A stretch of 30,084 nucleotides of DNA. Source: Botryllus schlosseri. Lineage: Eukaryota > Chordata > Ascidiacea > Stolidobranchia > Styelidae. The DNA is taken from assembly GCA_000444245.1 (NCBI GenBank), contig KE606399.1:1-30084 (forward strand), written 5' to 3'. This document shows, one piece after another, positions 22,019 to 30,084 of this stretch. Each line of letters opens with the position of its first letter. Position 1 is the stretch's first letter. Made by a program: the position numbers and the translations under genes. The notes beneath the pieces are model-generated. The model worked only from the letters and a program-made list of their open reading frames with translations, was not told the DNA's origin and did not search any database.

Positions 22019-22271
22019 ACAGGACACTGTCGGCGAAATGCACACCAGCGAATTGGCCATCATGGCAGTAGTCTCTGTGAACGATGCCAAGTGCCCGAAA
22101 CGTTAGAGCACATCTTTTATTGCGTGCACGCGTCACCGATCCCAAAGATGTTCTCTACTCGGGGCGTGTAACCTGCAACATCTTCCTACGGATCTTAATG
22201 TACTACTGAGCAATCCTTTAACGGTACACCCAATAAAAGATAATGTGATATTTACCAGAAGGGGAATATAA
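22019..22271 (+). mobile_element. LINE (non-LTR retrotransposon) ORF2 C-terminal remnant
   Basis: The plus frame from 22019 reads TGHCRRNAHQRIGHHGSS, then LCERCQVPETLEHIFYC. The pattern TGH-x-H-x-RIG, then CxxC, ET, H and C, is the RNase H end and zinc-knuckle-like C-terminal region of LINE ORF2 proteins. The frame stops at 22169-22171. The neighbouring frame then continues NLQHLPTDLNVLLSNPLT to a stop at 22269-22271, which fits a single frameshift near 22160. The upstream reverse transcriptase is not recognisable, so this is a 5'-truncated, decayed copy. Confidence 0.75.
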
Positions 22272-22889
22272 CCCCCTATCAACCCCCCCCAATAAGGTCT
22301 GGCACACAAAGCCCTAGTTTCTGAGCGACAAAATACTCCAAATCTGTAAGCCCGCGAGGAACCCATATTTTCGCTTTGTTCTAAAAACCAAAATGTACAC
22401 TAAAAGAAACATGGAAATATATACACATCTGACACATTACTATAGTATAGAATCTATGCTATAGATGGTTGGTGTACAAAATGAACAGTGCGCCAACAGA
22501 GTGTTACCAGAACAAAAGCATTGAATTCTACGTTTCACGGAACACTAAAACATTACAATGAATATTTATTGCAAATTCGTGCGTCTTCTGCCGTTCCCAT
22601 TCAGATACCAGCCCGGAAATAACCTTGGAAAGTGCCATCGTATTATTCGGTAAAGATGCAACACCATGACGCCAATTGCTCAGTGGCAATTGCTTTAAAT
22701 AATGAAGGTATAGAATTGGCATTTCAAAAGGACGAGGTTTCGACTTCGAAGCCCAACCTCCCCTACGCACGCCGTGCACATGACGTATCAATACGATAGC
22801 CATACTTCGATTACTGTTCGGACCTAGTTACACCTAACAACAGTAGTAAAGACGGACGTATCATCACAAATCATTTACATGAGGTACGT
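22272..22889. other. No gene recognised
   Basis: Begins with a C-run (AACCCCCCCCAATAAGG) after the LINE remnant. The minus-strand open frames have no recognised domain. Confidence 0.4.
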
Positions 22890-23496
22890 TTATGTCTAGA
22901 CCTGTAGATATGGTTGCATTTAAAACAAAAATAAATTAAAAACAAACATGTTTGAAACAGGGCCCTTGTTTGAAACATGTTTTGCATTGTATTTTAAGCC
23001 CTGATGTCACGAATATTCAACTGTGACGTCATAGCGGATTGACATTGACAATTGAATATATTGGGTAAATATAGCTTCTTTGCAGAAATATCAACGCACT
23101 ATAACTGTTGAACCGACAATTTTGGAGGTTCCAACAATGCCATATAGTATACGTCTGCTATATCGCGTGGTATTTGTCTGTAGGCTCGTTCGACATGTTT
23201 TTTTGGGAAAGTATATTTACACAATTATGGCATACTTTTAAAACTTTAGAAAACACAACTTTTTCAAAGGCCTTTGTTTAAAACACTGATCAAACATATT
23301 TCAATCAAAGTGTTTTTAAGCAACCTTGCCCGTAGAGAACCGCTGAGACTATGGTTCATTGAAATCATTGGACAACACTGGTAAGAATTACTGTTTTAGG
23401 TACTATGTGTTTACATTCGATATTGTGACCGTTGTCGCAAAATTTCACTTGCTTCCGATTCGTATTTCTTTGGTAGAGTCGCAGACTTATTTTCTT
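22890..23496 (-). other. 3' flank of gene B, homologous to the 3' flank of gene A
   Basis: Matches 3500-4191 in order and orientation (see gene A flank). It contains a near-palindromic cluster of CATGTTTGAAAC units around 22945-22985 and a TGACGTCA at 23024-23031. There is no reading frame of note. Confidence 0.6.
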
Positions 23497-23747
23497 TCAG
23501 TTACTGGTACCGTGCAACACTGTCGGCGTTAGCGATGCCCCATTTCCTTGCGTTGCAGCGTTTCCGAAAATCCCGCGCAGGAATGCCTTTGTGTGCTTGC
23601 GCATTTTAGTCGAGCCGACATTGTAAAAGACGGGATTCATGCATTCGGAGAATCGCTGCATCATATACTGTGCCACCCCGAAATAATAATCGACTCTTCG
23701 CGTGTAGTTAGTGATTTCACGTTCTGCAATTGCCCAGTAGCCGTACG
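23497..23747 (-). CDS. Gene B terminal exon with TM7 and C-tail
   Basis: The acceptor is attcttgtag. The exon begins YGYWAIAEREITNYT, then gives DYYFGVAQYMMQRF, SECMNPVFYN and helix 8 STKMRKHTKAFL. The tail is six residues longer than that of gene A and ends LHGTSN. Confidence 0.9.
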
Positions 23748-26700
23748 CTACAAGAATATAACAACGAACGGTCGTAAGATGGAGATGATGCATTGAAGTG
23801 AAAATGGCACTACGGCATGGCAACACGGGTCATGGCATCAGGGAGATATATTCAAAATTAATTCCATGTCTAGCCTATTTATTCCTCTATATTATTGAAG
23901 GGGATGCGTCACTGATTTTGAAATTTCTTCAAATTTCTTCAGTTCAGTGGAAAGGCTGAGATGGAGACAAAATTTTATGAAGGAAGACTAGACATCAAAA
24001 AGTACAGGGATTTCACAATGAACAATACAAAATCTTGTAGAGAGCACACTCTAGTTCAGTGGTTCTCAACCTTTTTGGCTTCGGGGACCCCTTTTGACCG
24101 TCACGGACCCTCGCGGACCCCATCAAGTTTTAGTACAATTTTAGCTTTGTTATGGTGCAACCTTCATCTGTCTTGTGCAAATATGAACTGTAGGCTTGTG
24201 ATAAACAGCAAAATAATGATTTTTCTTGAAGATAACATCATACTATTTATGTAGAAATTGGTGCACTTTTATTATTTCAAAGCTAATTTTGCTGCTGTAT
24301 TTCTTGAAGTACGTGGTCGTGTCTTGAAAATCCGCAGCTTCGTTTTGATATGAACGAGGAGTGCCGAAAACCATTTCCGCTAAGATAGATGGAGACTAAT
24401 GCAATATTAACGCATAACGCTTCCGACGATACTTTTGGTGTGATCGCAACATTTATGGCACCAAAACTAAGAAACACATATTTTATAAACATATCACGTC
24501 CAGCATCTAGCGCAGGGACGGGCAACATACGGACCGCTGGCCGGATTTGGCCTGCAACGGCATTTTGATCGGCCCGCAGAGAGTTTCTACCGTCAACGTG
24601 AAATCCTAATCAAAAAGTATGAACAAATTGTATGCTCCAAAGAATGGATCCAAGTTTTCCAACCAGAGAAAGACTGTCATGAAACGATTTGTTCTGTTCG
24701 GGTTTACATATATATTTACGAGCCAACATCTTCAACCAGCATGAACAATTGAACATTAACAAGACAGGCTGCATACCAATATAACTGTGATATGAATTTC
24801 AGGGTTGGAGCGTAATGCTTTGATCGCAACAAAACACTCCTTGTTCATCAAAAAATCAGCCTTGTCGATAGGGCATCCGCAATAAGAATGCTCAAAATCT
24901 GATAGCTGAGCTTTAAGAGCAGGTATATCATTGTCCGCTTCATGACGAGTGTCAGCCGAAAATTTTCGGGTTCATATCAATATGAATATGCTATTCAATT
25001 GTATATTAAAGTTCTGTACCTCCAAGAAGTTGTTCCCTGCATTGGGACAAATTATGGAAATACTTCGGAAATTTGTATTTCAAACGACTGTTCACTAATT
25101 TGATGAGACTGCTAACTTCAAATCGAAAAGGTTTCGCAGACATTACGAAGTCAACCTGATTGACGTTACTATCTCCATATTTTTATTTTTTCCACAAACC
25201 CCAACAAAAAAAACATTTTGATGATATGAGTCATGAGGTTTTAGCAGTTGTGGTGCGAAACTGCCTCATGCTTTCTCAAATTAAAAAATAGAATAAAAAT
25301 TATGTTATCAACCATTTTTAAACTGTAGAGGTCTCGCGGACCCCCTGAAACTGCTTCGCGGACCCCCAGGAGTCCACGGACCCCCGGTTGAGAACCGCTG
25401 CTCTAGTTCTTGTAGCTACCCATCAGAATTCAACTATGAGATGATATTTTCTGTCCGTACAACGAGTTCAAATTCTTTGGAACAGTTGTTCTCAACCGTT
25501 TTTTCTTCGCGGACGCCTTTTGGATCGTCACGGATCCCCTAAAGCTATCGTTCAAAATCAGCTCGATTGCCGCGTAAACGTCATCTGTCTCGTGCAAATA
25601 GTTGTAGGCTAGTGATAAACGGCCACAAAATGACTTTTCTTGAAAACGCTATGTGTAGAAATTGGGTAGACTTTTGTTATTTCGAAGTGAATTTTGCAAC
25701 TGTATTTATTGTCTTGAAAATCCGCATCTTCGATTTGAAATGAACGAGTGCTGGAAATCCATTTCCACAAAGATATGTTGGTCGCGAATGTAATATGAAC
25801 GCGTAACGGTTTCGACGACAGTTATTGATGTGAGTTTTTAATAAAAATATCACGCCCAGCCTAGTGATTTCTATCTAGCATCTTATCTTGAAGTTATTTA
25901 GTGGAGAAAATGGATTCCGTGGCGAGGTTTCAATTTCTTCATTGAGAAAAATTAGGAAAATAATTCAGGAATTTCTATTTCAAACGACTGTTACTAAGTT
26001 GCTTAGACTGGCAACTCCAAATACAAAATGTTTTGCAAAACATTTAGAAGTCACCCTGTTTCACATATCTCCAACATTTCATTATTCCAAAAACCTCAAC
26101 AAAACATCTTTCAACAGCAATATGTTTACATTGTCAGGCTATTGGAAAGTTGACGATTAAAATGAATTTGCACAGTCCGATATTTCATCTCAGACGACTA
26201 TTTTAATGATGTGAGTCCTAAAGTCTTCACAATTATGAAGCGAAACTGTCTCATGCCTTTCCTAACTAAAAAAAAAATAAAAATTTGGTTATCAATCATT
26301 TTATAAATTTCGAGGTTTTGCGGACCCCCGGTTCAGAACCATTGCGTTAGAAAGCTAGAAAGCAGTACGTTGAATTGTGTATATCTCTACTCTATATAGT
26401 TTCCTTCAGCTCGAATTGGATAGCATAATTGACAACCACATTAAGTGTATCATTGTGAAATATACTCAAGCATCACGGTACACGATATGAACGTGTCTAA
26501 CAAATCTGGGATATCTTTCCATGCATGATATCGTTAAATGCAATTAGAAATGCTAACAATTGCAAGACACTTACCGACGAACGGAATGTAGGCGAATAGG
26601 AAGGAAGCAACTATGAGCGTTAGCTGCAATATCGCTTGTTTCTCTTTTCTTTTCTGTCTTTCGTTTCGTTTAGCAACCGATGAATGCGTCGCCGCAAAGA

Positions 26701-27014
26701 CTTGTAGACAGCTGAGTATGGAGACGAACAGAATAAACACCATCGGAACGAGTAAGAACATGGTGAACCCGGTCTTCTGGTACAGAATGAAGCTTTTAAA
26801 CCTGTTAATTCGGAAACGCGATATAATTGTGTTTTATGAGCAGAATGTAGGGTGAACCATTTTATTGAATTCACCATTCTTTCAGCAGTGTACACGACGG
26901 CCATTTAGCGTCAGGGGCATCGCTTTGCCGGTCCCTTTTCCTCGCACCGCACCAAATGTAAAAAGGTACAAAGCTGCAGGTGAAAGTGACAATCCAGATA
27001 ATCAGAACGCATAC
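23497..27014 (-). CDS. Gene B: class A seven-transmembrane receptor, last three exons (5' part not in window)
   Basis: Paralogue of gene A. Exons on the minus strand are 27014-26875 (140 bases), 26801-26575 (227 bases) and 23747-23497 (251 bases). They join in frame into about 205 residues covering TM4 to the C-terminus. TM4 carries the Trp, the second loop carries WPSCTL, TM5 has LLVPMVF, the third loop has VAKRNERQKRKEKQ, TM6 ends FLFAYIPFV, and TM7 has SECMNPVFYN. Intron 4-5 is 73 bases (71 in A). Intron 5-6 is 2827 bases and holds two hAT copies. No stop interrupts the visible exons and the splice sites are good, so this part looks intact. I found no TM1-TM3 exons between 27014 and the window end: they lie further right or are missing. 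Ligand unknown. Confidence 0.82.
24057..25400. mobile_element. Non-autonomous hAT element, CAGTGGTTCTCAACC family, with nested insertion
   Basis: The termini are CAGTGGTTCTCAACCTTTTT and CGGTTGAGAACCGCTG. It is flanked by a perfect 8-base duplication CTCTAGTT (24049-24056 and 25401-25408). Both ends carry repeated CGGACCCC blocks. The sequence matches the copy at 25483-26344 except for a nested block at about 24511-25015. It lies in the last intron of gene B. No transposase of its own is visible. Confidence 0.92.
24511..25015. mobile_element. Nested hAT fragment, CAGGGACGGGCAAC family
   Basis: It begins CAGGGACGGGCAACATACGG and continues like the element at 5100 (GGCCCGCAGAGAGTTTCTAC). A degraded counterpart of the transposase motif (YEPTSSTSMNN) is at about 24719-24751. 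The right limit is estimated from where the host element's match to 25483-26344 resumes. A matching right terminus and target duplication are not clear. Confidence 0.6.
25483..26344. mobile_element. Non-autonomous hAT element, CAGTGGTTCTCAACC family, second copy
   Basis: The termini are CAGTTGTTCTCAACCG and CGGTTCAGAACCATTG. The flanks CTTTGGAA (25475-25482) and CGTTAGAA (26345-26352) match at 6 of 8, so it looks older than the copy 82 bases to its left. The open frame at 25888-26160 has no transposase signature. Confidence 0.82.
26575..26801 (-). CDS. Gene B exon with TM5, third intracellular loop and TM6
   Basis: The exon is 227 bases, with acceptor aattaacag and donor gtaagtgt. It encodes FKSFILYQKTGF, TM5 MFLLVPMVFILFVSIL, the basic loop and TM6. 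It differs from gene A at about 20 of 75 residues. Nearly all of these lie in TM5, while the loop and TM6 are conserved. Confidence 0.9.
26875..27014 (-). CDS. Gene B exon with TM4 and second extracellular loop
   Basis: The exon is 140 bases, with acceptor aaaaattcag and donor gtgaat. It reads VCVLIIWIVTFTCSFVPFYI and then a basic loop with DAKWPSCTL. Phases match the gene A exon exactly. Confidence 0.82.
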
Positions 27015-27837
27015 CTGAATTTTTATGAATACATTAATCATAATCGCGCAAGAATATAACTGCATACTTAAGATCCTAGCCAATGATATTCTGTGTGTGT
27101 TCATCTGATGTGTTATAAGCTACTCGTACCATATCGTTGAATTGTACCATTCCGTACTGCAAAACACATGTTCAATATTGTAAGTGTTACAGTCGGCTTT
27201 ATCTTAATTCGGGTACTTTGGTTATCAGTGTTTTGGGCGAATTAAGCGGGAAAACAATTTCTCTGTTCAGAGTCACGCATAGAGGCAAACAAATCATAAA
27301 ACATACTATGTACTGTTGCGTAATAAATGAATTGCGCAAATGCACATGCACGTGCGCTATAATGCAATTGGCACTAACCGCATGAAACGCTCAAGAGTCA
27401 TATATCTTCAAGTTAATTGTACCAAACTGTTCAACAAACGCTGTGTACTGCATTATTGTGTAACACACACATCGGGTTATAAAAAATACGAAAATTCTTC
27501 AAATACAATACTAAACCATACAAGAAGTGCTGAAATAGTGTTTTCTGAAGGATACCAAATGTGCAAATCCGTTGTGCAAAATGGACGCAATTTTACTGAG
27601 ACTATATTTAAGCACGTCCCGCTTGGTTCCATTTCACTTCAAACGTTTTTGAAGCCAAGCTATTTACTTTCTACCTTTTATTAAGTAAGGATTAGTGTTT
27701 AGATCTATACCGGCCTCGTGCATCTCGGTAGCAAAATATGCTTTCAAATATTGCACCCATAAGTTTGTATCTCGAATGTCGGCAATGATTCATCATTCCA
27801 ATTTCGGAAATTGTCACCGACGATTGATTAGGTCTAG
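27015..27837. other. No gene recognised (upstream of gene B TM4 exon)
   Basis: Would be intron 3 of gene B by comparison with gene A. Two fairly long plus-strand open frames (27137-27385 and 27340-27684) show no domain, and the second is cysteine- and lysine-rich without family signature. No TM3 exon was found. Confidence 0.4.
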
Positions 27838-27845
27838 TCTACGTC

Positions 27846-28352
27846 CAGTGGTTCCCAACCCTTTTGTCTTCATTCCTCACTTCGGATTTATTCCGAGTCT
27901 TCATTCCCCACCACCAAAAACTATCGTCATAGTTCCTTTTGGCTTTTGTCATTACGGAGCAGCTATTGGCTTGTTTGAGTACACAAGACACACAACCACA
28001 CCAATACGCAAGACAATCGCCTATAACTGCGACATAAAACGTATTGTGAACCAATACTGGTAACCCGCAAAATTTAGCGAAAGCGTTATATCACGTCATA
28101 CTGATCGTGCTTGATGCGTTTGTAACGCCATCATTGGTTATCCAGACCTAAAATGGATTTTTCTTAACAACTTACTCTATAATTTTCGATACATACATTC
28201 CAGAGTAGTTAACTGGTAATGGTAATCGCGCATGTGTCTCTGTAAATGAGTTGACTATCCTCCATATAACCTTTAACAAATGCGTCTATTCTCCCCCAGA
28301 AACCATTGAATTCCCTATCAGTGGCAAATTCCCCACAGGTTGGGAACCATTG
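27846..28352. mobile_element. Non-autonomous hAT element, CAGTGGTTCCCAACC type
   Basis: The termini are CAGTGGTTCCCAACCCTTTT and CCACAGGTTGGGAACCATTG. GTCTACG occurs on both sides (left 27837-27843, right 28353-28359), consistent with an 8-base duplication that has since changed by a base or two. About 507 bases with no coding sequence. Confidence 0.75.
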
Positions 28353-29214
28353 GTCTACGATGTCTCCGCCATAGGCACTTGTCCAAACATGCTGCCGAGT
28401 CATGTTCAAATAGTTTGATTTCTACTTCTACATCGAGTAATACTTGTGACAAAACAACAGGCTATTCCTTAGCAGTTTCTTTCTGGTTTCCCCATAGCAA
28501 TAAATGTACCATCTCATCATGTAGCGTTCAAGTTAGAGATACTGAATGAATTCGTAAATTCATTCGCTTGTTACATTAAATCAGGGGAATGCAATAATTT
28601 TTCTCGGCGGGCCAACTGATAAGAAAAAAAAGTGTGCGGGCCGAAACAAAAGTTAAGACTAAATTCTGCGGTGAGCAGTATATTTGTGAATTGAAATCAG
28701 TGAGTTACATATTGAATGCATGGTACTAAGTGGAAATGTTAATACTAGGCTGCGAGCCTAGCTCTGCAGATTGGTAAAATACGGTTGATACCGCTAGCCG
28801 GTATGCATTGGCCGAGTGTATATGAATTTCACTGCATGATTTTGTCATATTGCCGATCAAATCATATTCCTAACACGGAGGCCTGCTAGGTGCTCATTAT
28901 TAAAAAGACCGGCTCACCGCTGACTTCAGTGAATTTAGTGCTCCGAATCTTTCTGAAATTGGCTTAACATTGCTTGAAATAATATTATCTGTGAGTGTAG
29001 ATGACCCCTAATCACCCACACTGATTGCATCAGTTTATACGAATAAGGATTCGGAAAAGTATGCCGTAACGATTTAAGTTCAAGCACAGACCTAGTATCA
29101 AACAAGATTTGAACTTTAATACAGAAACCGTGAGTTGTTACTTAGCTATTCAATTGCTACGACATATGTGCTATATTGCCTTTATTTTGAACCTGGATTA
29201 CCTATACGGCGTAT
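28353..29214. other. No gene; hAT end at 28582
   Basis: CAGGGGAATGCAATAATTTT at 28582, followed by CGGCGGGCCAACTG and GTGCGGGCCGAAAC, has the look of a hAT terminus. The right end was not located within the window. Confidence 0.4.
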
Positions 29215-30084
29215 CAGTGTTGGGATGACTCGAGTCATGACTTGACTCGAGTCAGACTCGAGTCACCTTTTTCGTATGACATGACTTGACTCGAGTCACT
29301 TTGCTAAAATGACTTGACTTGACTTGACTCGGCGTATCAAAAATGTTGATTGACTCGTGACTCGGAGCAAATTCACGAGTCAATTTCAAGTCATCAAGTA
29401 ATCGGTGTCGATAAAAATCACTATATCTCACGTATGTCGAATTGTTCACGAAACGCTGCTGTAACCCGCGAGAGCGACCAATCATTCAATGATCGTGCGT
29501 TTTACTGAGCCTCCATTGTTTTCTCACTCTCACAAATATATTAGCCGCAAACGAAGTCGAAGCTTACAGCTTATTTTGTTGTAAACTAGCATAGTAAAGT
29601 AATTTGATAGAAAAATGTATATTTCTCTTCTCTGTTCTTACCTTAACCAACCTCTTGTTTTATTGAAATTGAATTCGAATATAGCTTACATATAGTCCCC
29701 ACCAATTGGCGCAGGCTCGAATTGTATCATATCAATTTGTAAATAGGTAATTTATTGCATCCTATCAATTCGTTTCTCTATTCTCTATTTTGGAAGGTGA
29801 CTATAAACTGAGGGTATGCAATTACTTACGTAGTTTAGTAGTTCTACGTAGCCTATATGTGAGCGATACAGCGCCTTTAACTCTATATTAGTTCATCATC
29901 GGTAGAAAATCAATGTCCACTCAACCTGCATTTCAGACAGCTAGCAAAATGCAATGACGTAATCATGCTTATATACTTGGAAAAGGCAACTTGACTTGAA
30001 TTGTGACTTGACTCGTGACTTGCCTTGACTTGATTCGACTTGACTCGAGTCACCTCCAAAAATCGAGTGACTTGACTTGACTCG
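29215..30084. mobile_element. hAT-like element with GACTC/GAGTC arrays, running off the right edge
   Basis: It begins CAGTGTTGGGATGACTCGAG. Dense GACTTGACTCGAGTCA units fill 29227-29400 and recur at 29985-30084, so the right subterminal array begins just before the window ends. The middle (29410-29980) has no recognisable gene. The target duplication cannot be checked. Confidence 0.65.

Noticed and set aside
25888-26160. Open frame of 90 codons as a transposase fragment
   Set aside because: It has no hAT motif, and the matching stretch in the sister copy at 24057-25400 is not open, so it is chance.
27340-27684. Plus-strand open frame of 114 codons
   Set aside because: No recognisable domain, repeats or splice sites. 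Its composition is that of the surrounding AT-rich sequence. Kept only as a note.

Overview
The window is animal nuclear DNA, AT-rich, with genes split into small exons by introns as short as about 52-73 bases. It carries tRNA-derived SINEs, a non-LTR retrotransposon remnant and very many hAT-type DNA transposon copies. This fits an invertebrate genome. A marine deuterostome such as a tunicate is possible, but nothing in the window settles the clade. Scattered N bases and a 10-N gap show a draft assembly.

The only host genes I can support are two paralogous class A (rhodopsin-like) seven-helix receptors, both on the minus strand. Gene A (about 8326 down to 4192, six visible exons) encodes about 340 residues with all seven helices; its first exon, with the start codon, is not identified. 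Gene B (27014 down to 23497) shows only the last three exons (TM4 to the C-tail); its earlier exons lie beyond the right edge or are lost. The shared exon boundaries match exactly in phase (140-base and 227-base exons in both). Homology continues past the stop codons into the 3' flanks, so B and A arose by segmental tandem duplication. Both keep a nearly identical third intracellular loop and an unusual TM6 motif (AYIP instead of CWxP). Gene A also has F in place of D/E just before the conserved TM3 arginine.

Almost everything else is mobile DNA. hAT-like elements with recognisable 8-base target duplications lie at 6457-7067, 8507-9126 (a fold-back), 10358-11636 (Tol2-like ends), 13992-14604, 16416-16931, 24057-25400, 25483-26344 and 27846-28352. 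Single hAT ends occur at 1-81, 5100, 15188-15312, 17632, 21079, 21587, 24511, 28582 and 29215. The Tol2-like copy sits inside an older element with 41-base inverted repeats flanked by TTAA (10068-12667). A hAT transposase C-terminal fragment (5219-5365) lies in the last intron of gene A. Two copies of one tRNA-derived SINE lie at about 6110-6341 and 18420-18668; the first abuts a gene A splice acceptor. A LINE ORF2 C-terminal remnant is at 22019-22271.

The long stretches between these (82-2198, 2295-3500, 9230-10063, 12672-13983, 14613-15187, 15313-16407, 16940-18418, 18669-19370, 19750-21180, 22272-22884, 27015-27837, 28353-29214) show no gene I can support. Most open frames there are chance openings.
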